DNA from: Angomonas deanei
Taxonomy: Eukaryota > Euglenozoa > Kinetoplastea > Trypanosomatida > Trypanosomatidae
Reading direction: 5' to 3'
DNA length: 64,000 nucleotides
NCBI GenBank assembly: GCA_903995115.1
Contig: LR877163.1
Coordinates: forward strand, 124,001-188,000
The position numbers and the translations under genes are program-made. How positions within the stretch are numbered: the stretch's first letter is position 1; the number at the start of each line of letters is the position of its first letter. The notes under the pieces were generated by a model. The model saw nothing but the letters and a program-made list of their open reading frames with translations, ran no database searches and was not told the origin of the DNA. Of the stretch, positions 1 through 9,454 are shown one piece after another.

Positions 1-305
1 AATATATATATATACGGAAAGGAACAATCGATATAAATGGGGGAAAAAAAAAAATGCTACAAAGAATCCTTCTTTTTTTTTTCACACGATAGGGGGTAAA
101 AAGAAAGAAAAGAACAATACTGAAAAAAGAGAAAGAGGGGAAAAGAATTAAAGCATACAAAGTAGCAAGAAAGAAAGTCAAACTAATCGACACTATCTTT
201 TTCGGTTATTTGTACAATATACTTTCGAATATGAGAACTTTTGAGATAGTATAGAATGTAACGCAATGAATCACACATTCATTCATTGTTCATATATAGG
301 ATACG
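1..305. other. AT-rich flank, no gene seen
   Basis: A short TA dinucleotide run opens the window, followed by purine-rich A/G stretches. No open frame of note or RNA gene is recognisable. It lies downstream of the last minus-strand gene, so it probably holds that gene's 3' UTR and the splice acceptor tract of a further minus-strand gene beyond the window: the purine-rich plus strand around 100-150 reads as pyrimidine-rich on the coding strand. Confidence 0.4.
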
Positions 306-1343
306 TTAAAACTCCAGTGTGCGTAAGGCCGCCGGTCGGTTCTTTCCAGCGAACCGCCCCCAGAGGCCCTTGGCGCCGAATACCAGATAGCGCACCAGAA
401 GAAGGAAGCACAGGAGCGCCACGGCGCGGAGGGTCTGCAACTTCCACCCAGGCTGAAGGGTCCACAAGGCGTCTCGCCAGCTTTTCTCCACCGCGCGCTC
501 CTCGGGATTAGCCACCGCCGTGGGCTCCTTCGTTGGACTAGCGGCGGTCTCCTTTCCGGCCTTCTTCTCCAGCTTTTTCAGCGCCGCCTGGTTCACTTCC
601 TTCTTCTTATCGTGGGACAGACGCTGCTGGGCGACCAAGTCCCGCAAGGCTTTCATCTGCGATGCATTCCTATACCGCTCCTCGAACCGCTCCACCGCCT
701 CTGCCCCGAGGTAGTTCTCCACCTCCGATAGGTTCTGTGTCAGACAGCGGGACTCCTCCCCCGCCTCCACGGCACACTCCACCTCTAGTCGCACCATCAT
801 GAGGACCGCCTCCTTCACAATATCGTCGTCCCCTACCATCACCATGGTGAGCCGCTTCTCTAGGGTGTCGTCCCGCAGTCTGCTACACTTGATGTACGCA
901 TCCACGGCGTCGTTCAAGTACTCGGAGGCCGCGCTGGGACTGTTGTGGTGCAGCTGGCGTGCCCCTGAGACCGCCACCGAGGTGGGCAGCACACCCCCGC
1001 AGGCGTCGGTCAGTATCACCAGGAAGGAGTGCAGCCGGCTGTGAGGGGGCTGTTTGTCGGCGTAGAGCGCCCCAATCGTCTCCAAGCCACGAGTGGACTT
1101 CATCGCCGCCAGTGGGTTGAACAGCCGCAGACAGTCCTTCGCCTGCACGGAGAGGAGTTGGACAGACTTGCCCATCTCGGTGAGCATCTCGGTGTCGGAC
1201 TCGCTCTTGATGTTTTTGCGGAAGGCGGTGACCAAGTGCATCGACCGCTCCAGGGCCTCGTGGGTGGCAATCACCTTCTCCCGTCTGTCGGGCAGGGCAT
1301 CGCTACTAGTGGGGGACGCACTCTTGGGCACCTCCTCCTGCAT
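306..1343 (-). CDS. Predicted tail-anchored membrane protein, unknown function
   Basis: A 345-residue protein I do not recognise. Most of it is predicted helical and soluble, including a charged Lys/Glu/Ala-rich stretch at about residues 235-275. A single hydrophobic segment lies near the C-terminus (about residues 306-325), followed by a short basic tail. There is no N-terminal signal sequence, so this is the topology of a C-tail-anchored protein with the bulk in the cytosol. Codon use is GC-rich, like the next two minus-strand genes. It is the last complete gene of the minus cluster within the window. An ER, mitochondrial outer-membrane or peroxisomal/glycosomal location is possible; the sequence alone does not decide. 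Confidence 0.75.
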   Translation of the reverse strand: MQEEVPKSASPTSSDALPDRREKVIATHEALERSMHLVTAFRKNIKSESDTEMLTEMGKSVQLLSVQAKDCLRLFNPLAAMKSTRGLETIGALYADKQPPHSRLHSFLVILTDACGGVLPTSVAVSGARQLHHNSPSAASEYLNDAVDAYIKCSRLRDDTLEKRLTMVMVGDDDIVKEAVLMMVRLEVECAVEAGEESRCLTQNLSEVENYLGAEAVERFEERYRNASQMKALRDLVAQQRLSHDKKKEVNQAALKKLEKKAGKETAASPTKEPTAVANPEERAVEKSWRDALWTLQPGWKLQTLRAVALLCFLLLVRYLVFGAKGLWGRFAGKNRPAALRTLEF

Positions 1344-1623
1344 GTTCTACTATGATCTGGGTTGTGATAAATACTATTCTAGAAAAGAAAAAGAATGAAA
1401 GAGGCGTTTGTGCTGGTGTCAAAAGTTTACCAATAGTGGTATACAAAAGGTCTCCTTTCGAGGATTGATTCGATTTTTAGCACTTCTAGGAAACAATAAT
1501 AATAAAAAAAAAAGAATGTAGCTTTTGGTTTTCGTTTTCATTTCAGTATCGAAAGGACGAAGACGAAGTAAATTTTTGGTTAATTCCGACCACATACGTC
1601 TGGCATCCCTTCCTCTCTCTCTA

Positions 1624-2931
1624 TTAACGTACAGAAGTCATGATACCCACGTAGCGATACCGCTTGCACGGCGGACCGCCCTTCTCGGCAGACTTGAAGA
1701 CCGTCATGCAGCCGTTCTCATGTGCGGTGATGAAGTCCCCATTGTCCATACACTCGGCGCTGGTGATCGGTCCCTCTGGTACGGGGAACTGCTCCGTGAA
1801 GGCCACCTCGTCCACCTCGGGGTCGGTGGCGATGGACCACATGCCCACCACACCATCCTTGCTGGCGCTAAAAAACTTATCCTCCCCATACACGGATGGG
1901 GTGGCTAGGCGGAGGGAGGAGACGGTCTGTTTGTGGCCCGTGTAGAGGCGCAGGCACTTTTGCATCCGTAGGTCCCACTCCCCAATGTACGACCCACACC
2001 CGTTGACGCCGCTGTGCCCGGTGAGAATGGTGTGCGGACGGCTGCCGATAATCTCGCAGCAGGTAGGGAAGTAGTCCAACCCCTCTAGTGTGCAGGAGAG
2101 CGACAGGTCGAACCCGCCAGGTCCCTTCCGAACATCCCACAGCCGCAGCGTGAGGTCCTCCCCGCCCTGCGCGACGCAGCCGACGGTGGGGACAAACTTC
2201 ACGAAGTGCACCACGTTCATCTTGATATCCCCGCAGTACAGCTCCTCCTGCTGCTGGAGGTCCCACAGCCGGACGGTGTTGTCCTTGCTCCCGGAGACCA
2301 GCAGAGGGTCGGTAGGGTGGAGGTCTACGCTACTGACGTTCATCGTGTGGCCGCCCAGCTCGGCGACGGGGTCGTCCTGGGTCAGCTGCCACACCTTGGC
2401 CATGTTGTCCCTCCCACCCGTCGCGAACATACCAGAGGCTAACGGACGGGTGATGGAGTTGATCGTCTTCTCGTGTGCGCGCACCCACCGGCGCATCACG
2501 TGGCCGGTCTCGTAGTTGAGCAGCGCCAGACTACAGTCCTCGCCACCGGCCAGCACCTGCTGGGGTCGGTTCGCCCCCTCGCAGGACGCGACGCACCTCG
2601 CCGCCGCCCCTTGGCGAAAGATCGGGGTGAACTGGCGGAACTTGGGATCTAAACAGGTGTTGGAGACGACCGGCACGGCAGGTCGCATGGTGTGCTGAAG
2701 GGCCTCAATCTTCGCAATCACCCCTTTCTGGGACAGCTCCGGGGGCGCCGCGTCGGCCGCATCCGCCGTCCCGTCATTTGGGTCTGCGGAGCGCTGGGAT
2801 GGAATGTCATCCGAGTGACTTTCTTCTACCTTGGTATTCTTTTTAGCCTCTTTTACGTGCTCTTTCTTCTTCCTTTCTGGTTTATTTTTGTCGTCCGCCA
2901 CTTCGTTTGTCTTGAAGCAGGTGTTTCCCAT
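1624..2931 (-). CDS. WD40-repeat protein with N-terminal acylation signature
   Basis: A 435-residue protein. The N-terminus reads MGNTCFKTN: Gly2 fits N-myristoylation and Cys5 could be palmitoylated, a dual-acylation pattern common among kinetoplastid flagellar and plasma-membrane proteins. A Lys/Glu-rich linker follows (about 10-60), then a beta-propeller from about residue 95 to the end. Clear WD-type blades include LVSGSKDNTVRLWDL, VAQGGEDLTLRLWDV and FSASKDGVVGMWSI. The protein probably acts as a membrane-tethered scaffold; the partner is unknown. The start is supported because the acylation signal begins exactly at this ATG. Fold confidence is high, function is open. Confidence 0.88.
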   Translation of the reverse strand: MGNTCFKTNEVADDKNKPERKKKEHVKEAKKNTKVEESHSDDIPSQRSADPNDGTADAADAAPPELSQKGVIAKIEALQHTMRPAVPVVSNTCLDPKFRQFTPIFRQGAAARCVASCEGANRPQQVLAGGEDCSLALLNYETGHVMRRWVRAHEKTINSITRPLASGMFATGGRDNMAKVWQLTQDDPVAELGGHTMNVSSVDLHPTDPLLVSGSKDNTVRLWDLQQQEELYCGDIKMNVVHFVKFVPTVGCVAQGGEDLTLRLWDVRKGPGGFDLSLSCTLEGLDYFPTCCEIIGSRPHTILTGHSGVNGCGSYIGEWDLRMQKCLRLYTGHKQTVSSLRLATPSVYGEDKFFSASKDGVVGMWSIATDPEVDEVAFTEQFPVPEGPITSAECMDNGDFITAHENGCMTVFKSAEKGGPPCKRYRYVGIMTSVR

Positions 2932-3133
2932 TTTATTTTACTTTTTTTTGAATGTTTGTGTCTATCTGTATTGGACTATCAATTATTATTACTACTTTTC
3001 TAGAAGTAATGGGATGGACAGTGAGAGTGGTATTGGTGAAAACGAGCGGAAAAAAAAAAAGTATCAACTCTAAAAGTAAAAAAAATCAGCTTTCTTCTTT
3101 CCTGTAAAATTACATGAAATGCGGAGCTCCACC

Positions 3134-4612
3134 CTAGTCGGAGGCCACCATGGTCAGCAGCGAAGGCACGCGCAGGTTGCTCGGAATAACGACGGTGTTC
3201 GCTGTACTGGCAGTGGTAAAATGATGAAGGGTGTTCCGCTGGCAGCCTATAATACAACTTCCCCCGTCGGCAGGGACAATCCCTACCGGGGAGGACTTTT
3301 GAGGAGGGGACCACCGCGTGTGGTCGGTCGAAAAACTGACCCCGCTGGAGTTTCCTCGAACGAGCAGCACCTGTGGCGTACCCTCCTCCCTGTAGCTCGC
3401 ACAAAGAAGCGGTTCACGGAGGGAGGACTTGGTATAGGGGATGTAGTCGACATTGGTGGCGATGCTATACGTGCTGCAAGTCCCTGGGCCGCCGTGGAGG
3501 ATGACACACAGTACGGCAGAGTAGTCATACGGCAGCACCTCTGCCCCAGACCCGCACACCATGTAGTGACGGTAGTAGTAGCCACCGGTAGGGGTGGTCA
3601 GAAAGTGATCTTCCATCTCGCCCCACAACGCCTCGTCCACGGTGGCGCCGTTTTTAAGTCCAATAGCGTACTCGTACTTGGCCGTGGTCTCACCCGACTT
3701 GCGGGTATCCTTCGTCGTCTCCTCCTTGAGCACATTGGCGTCCGACGGAAATGGGGGCAGACGGGCGTTGCGCACCGACTGTAACCCGTCTATCCCTCGA
3801 ATGAACCCTAACGTGTGGGGAATGGTAATGAACGACTCGCCGTGGTCCAGTGAGAGGTGCAGAATGCCAGGCTCCACCACCAGCAGCTCCGATTGGGATC
3901 CCCTCGTCACGCGGTGTATGGAGCTGATCCTCGCCCGGCAGGTCAGCAGCTCCCGCACCTCTCCGAAGGACACCTGCCCCAACGCCGACACCGTCAGCGC
4001 TAGACGGAGGACAGTACGGTCACTATAAATAAAGAGTGTGCTCTCCCCATCCAGCACGCCACCCTCCACGCGAGCAGTGGGAGGCAGGTGGTTGTCTAGC
4101 ACCCCTGCAGCGGTGGCAAAGGTGACGCCACGGTCGCCGGAGGCACACACGTAGCGCCGCACTCCGCCGCCCACCACCACCGCACCAGACGTGGCGAGCC
4201 ACTCGATACTAGCAGGCGGGTCCTCCTTCTTTGGGGGTCCCATCGTCTTGGACTCGATATCCTTCATGAGACCGGTGATTTCTGCTAGCTCGTCGTCTTC
4301 CTCAGCCTGGGCGGTGGGTTTTGGCTGCGCCTCCTTCTCTGCGACGCAAGAAAACACTTTTTTCCACGACTGCCCCTTGTCGGGGCTGCGTAACACACTA
4401 TAGTTGCTCCCCACCGCGAACAGGAAACGAGGTCGTACCTGGGACACGGCGAAGGCTAAGATGATACTAATAGATTCTGACGAAAGGTGGTCCCAGTTGT
4501 CCTCGCTCGCTGTGTCGCTATTGTACAGCGCGTTAAACAAGTGTAGTATCCGCTCCTGGCCACTCTTGGATGTGTGTGACATCAGCCAGCCTAAATCAGC
4601 AGTTCTCATCAT
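3134..4612 (-). CDS. Asp-box (BNR-like) beta-propeller protein
   Basis: A 492-residue protein with no obvious signal peptide or membrane segment. Several Asp-box-like repeats (S/T-x-D-x-G-x-S/T-W/F) are visible: LRSPDKGQSWKKVF near residue 72, CASGDRGVTFATA near 160, LSLDHGESFITI near 250 and VSFSTDHTRW near 445. Such repeats mark beta-propellers of the sortilin/VPS10, sialidase and photosystem-assembly types. Absence of a signal peptide argues against a secreted sialidase or a classical VPS10 receptor. An acidic insert lies at about 108-125. I do not know a named orthologue and infer a cytosolic propeller scaffold. Confidence 0.7.
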   Translation of the reverse strand: MMRTADLGWLMSHTSKSGQERILHLFNALYNSDTASEDNWDHLSSESISIILAFAVSQVRPRFLFAVGSNYSVLRSPDKGQSWKKVFSCVAEKEAQPKPTAQAEEDDELAEITGLMKDIESKTMGPPKKEDPPASIEWLATSGAVVVGGGVRRYVCASGDRGVTFATAAGVLDNHLPPTARVEGGVLDGESTLFIYSDRTVLRLALTVSALGQVSFGEVRELLTCRARISSIHRVTRGSQSELLVVEPGILHLSLDHGESFITIPHTLGFIRGIDGLQSVRNARLPPFPSDANVLKEETTKDTRKSGETTAKYEYAIGLKNGATVDEALWGEMEDHFLTTPTGGYYYRHYMVCGSGAEVLPYDYSAVLCVILHGGPGTCSTYSIATNVDYIPYTKSSLREPLLCASYREEGTPQVLLVRGNSSGVSFSTDHTRWSPPQKSSPVGIVPADGGSCIIGCQRNTLHHFTTASTANTVVIPSNLRVPSLLTMVASD

Positions 4613-4841
4613 TGGTGATATTTATTTTGTGTTGTTGGACTGCTTTATACTTTGTGTAGTGATATACTTGAAACATTGTGGTGGTGGAGAGTAAATCATG
4701 GAAAGCGCGTGGCAACGAAGATACATGTGAGTACGTCAGCAAAACGCAAAAAAAAAAAATGACTAAATTACGGATTCGAGCGAAGCCATTACGCCAGTAA
4801 ACAAGAAACAAAAGAAAAACAAGCAAAGCACAAGGAGCATG

Positions 4842-5516
4842 TTAAAATATGAGAGACAACAGGACGATAATACCTACCATGAGGCCGACAATGGTGCAAA
4901 TCTTGCCTCCATTCGACATACTCGCCAGCAGCTTATCAATCTTTTCATTCGCCGAGCGCAGTTTTATTTGGAGTGTCGTCATGTCTTTGTCAATATCGTT
5001 GAGCATGTCATCCTGGGTTTCTAGTTCGTCGTTGATGGTGACGCCCGTTTCGCGCAGCTCCCGTAGGCCATACGTCAGCCGGTCCAGTATCTCGTCCTGG
5101 AGCGCGGTCTCCTCCCGCTGGGCGTGTTCCTGCACCTGCGCAAACTCATCGACCGCCTGGACGCCATCCTCTGTCGGGCGGGCAGCGTGAACTCTAGGGA
5201 CGACACTTTGGTAAAACTGCCGTATGTCGTGGTAACTATTTTGTAACTCGTTAAATGTGTTTTGTCGGCGCACAATCTCGTTCGCGGAGAAGACGGTCCC
5301 ATGCACCCTGCCGCCCCTCTTCTCAATGACGTCTAACATCTCTCGCATAAGTTCCACCAGATCCGCCCCCTCGTCGCAGATTGTTTTCAGTTCGTTCAGT
5401 GATGTGGCATCAACCACACCTTTAAGAGAAGTTTGGTTTTGAATCAGTTTGGCTTTTACCAGCAACTGCCTCAAATCATTGACGGAAGTATCAAAGGGGT
5501 CATTCTGAGAAATCAT
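4842..5516 (-). CDS. Qc-SNARE, syntaxin-6/SYP61-like
   Basis: A 224-residue tail-anchored SNARE. The N-terminal region, starting MISQNDPFDTSVNDLRQLL, resembles the syntaxin-6 N-terminal helical domain, whose members also begin near a DPF motif. A coiled SNARE motif spans about residues 135-195, with the Qc pattern around NDELETQDDMLNDIDKDM (central-layer Gln). A C-terminal membrane anchor rich in Val, Ile and Leu follows. Syntaxin-6-type Qc-SNAREs act in trans-Golgi/endosomal fusion. It sits beside two BAR-domain genes, also membrane-traffic proteins, although neighbours in kinetoplastid clusters are usually not functionally grouped. Confidence 0.85.
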   Translation of the reverse strand: MISQNDPFDTSVNDLRQLLVKAKLIQNQTSLKGVVDATSLNELKTICDEGADLVELMREMLDVIEKRGGRVHGTVFSANEIVRRQNTFNELQNSYHDIRQFYQSVVPRVHAARPTEDGVQAVDEFAQVQEHAQREETALQDEILDRLTYGLRELRETGVTINDELETQDDMLNDIDKDMTTLQIKLRSANEKIDKLLASMSNGGKICTIVGLMVGIIVLLSLIF

Positions 5517-5834
5517 CGTGGCTCGCTAATGTTGAAATGTATAGTGACGGTTTGTGGTTACTATTCAATACCTGTTTCAGACGAGGGAAAGGAAATGAAA
5601 AAAATACGAGTCAAAGTCTTCCAGAGCGGAAGAAAAATGGCATTTTGAGAAACCTCAAAAACTACCAGGAAGAAAGGCATGACGGAATGTAGCAATTACA
5701 CAGGAAGCAACCAAGCAAGGGTTAACTCTCACACTCACAGTTCATCAGGATGACGCAGAAAAGAAAGAAAAAAAAAGAGCGAATAGTGAGTCAAAACAAG
5801 AATCATTCGAATGACTTACGCATGGTGGAGGAGA
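5517..5834. other. Intergenic spacer without a gene
   Basis: Between the SNARE gene and the downstream BAR gene. Purine-rich on the plus strand (runs of A and G at 5575-5640 and 5757-5780), so pyrimidine-rich on the coding strand, consistent with a trans-splice acceptor and polyadenylation region. No RNA gene recognised. Confidence 0.5.
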
Positions 5835-6560
5835 TTAGCCGTCGAAGCCGCCCCTAATGTAGCCGCACGAAGCGCTTGCTAGCGCGGCAAACTCACTTGT
5901 ATAACGGCTCAGCGAGTCCCTCCAGCACCGCATGAAGGCATCAACGGACTGTGTCGTAGAGAACGCGACCTGGCTCGTGTAAGAGCTGCACGCCCCAGTG
6001 AACTTTAGATCTGCCTCTTCAAATAGCTTTTGATTTTCGTTCATCTTTATCACGTCACCTCCGTAGCTTTTCGAGGCAGAAAGGTCTTTGTCTTTTTTTG
6101 TGTACTCCGCCTCTTTTTGTCTAACCAAGTCCCTGTACAAATCGTACTCCTTCCTGAATTTTGTCCTTTCGTTATCTGCCGTGTTACAGCTGGTTTCCAC
6201 CTCCCGTAGGCCATTTATTGGTCCGGACACTTCGGTGTCCATTGCTTTCTCAAAATTTTCGTAAATTTCTCCCTTCAATCGGTCCAGTGCCGCTCCAAAC
6301 GAAGTAATGGTATTGGACGTCTGAGGAGAAAGATCCGGATTGGCCGCAACACCAGTGAATGCTCTTTGAACCTGAGAGAGCGCGTCGACAACTCCCTTAA
6401 TGGACTTTTTCGCCCTGTCCATAGCATTTTTGTAATCCTTTATCGAGTCGGAAAGACTCTTGAACGATTTTTTGCGAGCATTGTACTCTTCGTCCTCCGT
6501 CTTTGGGGCAAGCTTGAGTGTCAGCTTGACTCTCCGATTGACAGTGTGAACAGTATTCAT
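5835..6560 (-). CDS. BAR-domain protein, copy 2
   Basis: A 241-residue, almost entirely helical protein. It matches the neighbouring gene at 7079-7804 over its full length and contains the BAR pattern: basic N-terminal helix (VNRRVKLTLKLAPKTED), a coiled core with NFEKAMDTEV, and a second coil (ERTKFRKEYDLYRDLV..KEAEY). BAR domains dimerise into curved surfaces that bind or bend membranes. The start at 6560 is chosen over an in-frame ATG 51 bases further upstream because the paralogue begins at exactly this residue and both proteins are then 241 long. Conserved ends and diverged middles suggest an old tandem duplication. Confidence 0.85.
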   Translation of the reverse strand: MNTVHTVNRRVKLTLKLAPKTEDEEYNARKKSFKSLSDSIKDYKNAMDRAKKSIKGVVDALSQVQRAFTGVAANPDLSPQTSNTITSFGAALDRLKGEIYENFEKAMDTEVSGPINGLREVETSCNTADNERTKFRKEYDLYRDLVRQKEAEYTKKDKDLSASKSYGGDVIKMNENQKLFEEADLKFTGACSSYTSQVAFSTTQSVDAFMRCWRDSLSRYTSEFAALASASCGYIRGGFDG

Positions 6561-7078
6561 AACAATAATAAGGTGAGAGGCTAAAGAAGAACCAGAGAAA
6601 GGAGTGGACAAACGTTGTGGAGCATTTAAAAATTAATAATAATAGTAATCAGAGCCGTATCTCAATACGTCAGCGAGATTTTCTACTGTTATCGTGTTTT
6701 GGGTTAGCAATTTTTTTTTTTTTTTTTTTTGTTGGCACTTAATACTGAAGAGGGTGGCTAGAATCTTCAATTACCTGAAGGAATTAGAAAATACAAACGA
6801 AATGACAAAAAAAGCGCCACACCTCGCTCAGGAAAAACTCAGGCTCTATTTGAGGAGTCACAACAACGTGAATAGTCATTGGAATTGTATAATTCAAAGA
6901 AGTGTCGATTAAGCTCCGCAACAAAACTAGATATGTCTCGCAACAACGGCATTTTTGAAAGAACCTTAAGAAAAGCAACAGTTACAGGATTTTCAATTAT
7001 ATGGTAGATTATATTTTTAATTATTTTTTTTTTTTTTTGACGGTGTATAATGAAAGAAGAAAAACGTTTTTTTGGAAA
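6561..7078. other. Intergenic spacer with long T tracts
   Basis: 518 bases between the two BAR genes. It holds a run of 20 T at 6711-6730 and 14 T at 7025-7038 on the plus strand, meaning long A runs on the coding strand. The rest is AT-rich with no convincing frame or RNA gene. Confidence 0.5.
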
Positions 7079-7804
7079 TCATTCGTAGTCGTCCACCGTA
7101 GCCGAGCCGCCGGTGGCGCTCGCTAGCCCCGAAAATTCACTCGTAAACGAGCTCATTAAATCCCTCCAGCAGCGCATGAAACTTTCGATGGACTGGGAAG
7201 TAAAAAACGCGCCGTGACTCAAAAATGAGCCATGGGCCTCGATGTATTTTTGGTCAGCCTCCTCGAACAGTTTTTGATTGTCATTCATTTTTGTGACATC
7301 CCCAGAGTAACTCTTCGAGACGGAAAGCTCCTTATTCTTCTTCAAATACTCCGCCTCCTTCTTCTTCACTAAATCTCTGTACAAATCGAACTCCTTTCTG
7401 TACTTTGTCCTCTCGTGCTCCGCCTTGGTGCACTCACTTTCCATGTTCTTTATGTCGTTCATTGGGGCGATCACTTGAGTATCCATCGTTTTTTCGAAAT
7501 TATCATAAATATCCGCCTTCAGTCTGTCCAACGTAGTGGAAAACGAAAGAACCAAATCGGACGAGTGATCGGAAAGCTCCGGATTGGTCGTGATTTGGTC
7601 GAACGCTTTTCGTACGTGCGTGAGGGCATCCATAACCCCTTTAATCGATTTTTTAGCCTTCTCCATTGCACTCTTGTAGTCTTTTAAAGAATCGGCGAGT
7701 GCCTTAAACGACTTTTTGCGTGCCGTGTAATCGTCATCCTCCGTTTTCGGGGCGACCTTAAGAGTTTTTTTAACTTTCCGATTCACGTTATTAACAGCGT
7801 TCAT
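7079..7804 (-). CDS. BAR-domain protein, copy 1
   Basis: A 241-residue helical BAR protein, tandem paralogue of 5835-6560. Shared blocks include KTED(D/E)xYxARKKSFK near residue 20, a KKSIKG motif near 50, a NFEK block near 110, and KFRKE/KYRKE followed by DLYRDLV near 140. The coding strand upstream has a pyrimidine tract, then TTTTAG and CAAG just before ATG, a good trans-splice acceptor. The role is inferred from the fold: membrane curvature in endocytosis or tubule formation. Both copies end in a Ser/Ala/Gly-rich tail without a second domain such as SH3. Confidence 0.86.
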   Translation of the reverse strand: MNAVNNVNRKVKKTLKVAPKTEDDDYTARKKSFKALADSLKDYKSAMEKAKKSIKGVMDALTHVRKAFDQITTNPELSDHSSDLVLSFSTTLDRLKADIYDNFEKTMDTQVIAPMNDIKNMESECTKAEHERTKYRKEFDLYRDLVKKKEAEYLKKNKELSVSKSYSGDVTKMNDNQKLFEEADQKYIEAHGSFLSHGAFFTSQSIESFMRCWRDLMSSFTSEFSGLASATGGSATVDDYE

Positions 7805-7975
7805 TGTTTTTGCTTGAAACTAAAATAAACAAAAAAAAAAGGAGAGTAATAAAAGAAAAAGGTTTTTGGGAAACGGCACTGGTATCATTTTTTAATGATG
7901 ATACTAATTTATTTTTACGCCCGACTGACGTGTGTGCATATCAATATATATTATCATTTACTCTGTGAGGACGTA

Positions 7976-8716
7976 TCAATGGTTCGTCTGTAGACCGAAA
8001 TATCCATTTGTAATGCTTTTCCATGTGTTATATTCTTCCTCTTCCAGCAATGGCAAGACCCTATCGAAATATTCGGCTACGTTATCGTCAATCCCTAAAG
8101 CGTTCACGACATTCTCTATTTTTTCGCCCAGGTCTGGACTTATAGTGTGGACTGGCCAGTGCCCGTACTTTAGCTTGGCTGATATTCTATAATTCGAATA
8201 TTCGTCGAAGTACTCGTTTAATAATTGCCGGGAGCTGCTAATGGGGGACGAGCGCAAATCTTTTCCTATTATATTATCGGCAAGGTCGCTCTGATTGATG
8301 TTGGGTCCTTTATAGTTCTGATTGATCGCCTGCTCCGGTCCAGGGGTTGTGTCTATGGATCCTTTTGGAAACGAAACTGCGTCCATGATGAGCTGCCCGC
8401 AAAGCGACCTGCAGGAAATGTCTAGAGAAAACGGCAGGGTTGGGTCTTTTGCTGTAACAAAGCACCGAAAAGTCGGTTGTGGCTCACTGTTGGAGAGAAT
8501 TTTTGGCGCTACTTTTCGCACAGCTCTTTTTTTCTCGACCTTACGTGTGCTGGGGATCAGACAGCAAATGAAAACTGAATAACTACTTTCATCCTTGCTC
8601 AACAAAAGCTGTCGGCTACCCAATGCGTAGTGTGCGGCAAATCCGGAAGGGGGATCAGGATATTTTTTTGATTTTGTAACTAAAGCGCATGAATTTAAAA
8701 CTGTTCGCCTAAACAT
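7976..8716 (-). CDS. MAM33/p22 family mitochondrial protein (C1qBP/p32-like)
   Basis: A 246-residue protein starting MFRRTVLNSCALVTKSKK, a plausible mitochondrial presequence. The central block (FSLDISCRSLCGQLIMDAVSF) and the C-terminal block (LGEKIENVVNALGIDD, then EEEEYNTWK) fit the MAM33/p32 pattern: an amphipathic helix, a GI(D/N) motif, and a terminal Glu-rich YxxW helix. Family members form doughnut-shaped trimers in the mitochondrial matrix; T. brucei p22 is known as a factor for editing of COII mRNA. The frame is open a further 66 codons upstream, but I place the start at 8716. On the coding strand a strong pyrimidine tract (complement of about 8731-8762) and an AG lie just before this ATG. 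The longer version would overlap RBX1 and lose the presequence. Confidence 0.78.
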   Translation of the reverse strand: MFRRTVLNSCALVTKSKKYPDPPSGFAAHYALGSRQLLLSKDESSYSVFICCLIPSTRKVEKKRAVRKVAPKILSNSEPQPTFRCFVTAKDPTLPFSLDISCRSLCGQLIMDAVSFPKGSIDTTPGPEQAINQNYKGPNINQSDLADNIIGKDLRSSPISSSRQLLNEYFDEYSNYRISAKLKYGHWPVHTISPDLGEKIENVVNALGIDDNVAEYFDRVLPLLEEEEYNTWKSITNGYFGLQTNH

Positions 8717-8903
8717 AATATCGCAGCTTCGGTAACGCGATGAAAAGACAGAAAGGGGAAAGGTGGTGTGCGGCGCAAAAATTAAAAGGGTCCGGGGCAC
8801 AATAGTTGGGGAAGGTGTCCAATACACACCAGCAAAAGTCAGTGGATGTACTGCAGTTCTCACGCAATTTTTTTTTTTATTATCGTTATGTTTTTCTATG
8901 CTT

Positions 8904-9224
8904 TTAGACACCAAATTTTTGGTAAGACCATTCCTTATTGTCTAATGGGCAAACATTTCTGGTTTTAAGCCAACGCGATATGCAGTGAATATGAAAAGCA
9001 TGTCCGCACGTGCCCCACGCAACGTTGCAGTCCTCTGGTGTTACACCTTGGGTTGCCTGGCACTCGATGCATAAATCCATAATGTGATTTCTACAAATGG
9101 CACATGTGTCTACCTGAATATCCCACGACCACAGTGCCACCGCGTTCCACTTCTTTAATTTAAATCGCTTTCCCTCTTCAGTTGTGGTGGATAACTGATT
9201 GTCCTCATCTGGATTATTTTCCAT
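8904..9224 (-). CDS. RBX1: RING-box protein RBX1/ROC1
   Basis: A 106-residue RING-H2 protein, almost colinear with human RBX1. It has the cullin-binding strand ([16 protein letters not shown], about 21-36), then zinc ligands in CAIC (41-44), CIEC (52-55), HAFHIHC (75-81) and CPLD (92-95). The conserved [12 protein letters not shown] block follows, ending at YQKFG. RBX1 docks the E2 onto cullins in SCF-type ubiquitin ligases and is essential for neddylation. Length and all metal-binding positions are normal. This is among the most secure calls in the window. Confidence 0.97.
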   Translation of the reverse strand: MENNPDEDNQLSTTTEEGKRFKLKKWNAVALWSWDIQVDTCAICRNHIMDLCIECQATQGVTPEDCNVAWGTCGHAFHIHCISRWLKTRNVCPLDNKEWSYQKFGV

Positions 9225-9454
9225 TTTTTCGTATTTCTTTTCCTTCCTCCTGGAACACTTCGCACAAAAGCAGAGAGAGGCGCAGAAGTGTGTCAGTCAA
9301 ACAGAGCTGGTTACCCACGGTGTCAATGAAAATAAACAAAAAAAAAAAAAAGGCAGTCGATATTTTGTGCCATAATTATTGTTTGAATCTCCTTCTCGGT
9401 CGACGCATCTCTCAGTTGTACATAAAGCAACAACAATTAACGGAAAGCTGTAAA

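Noticed and set aside
8717-8914. N-terminal extension of the MAM33/p22 gene
   Set aside because: It overlaps the end of RBX1, contains the splice acceptor tract, and would bury the mitochondrial presequence.
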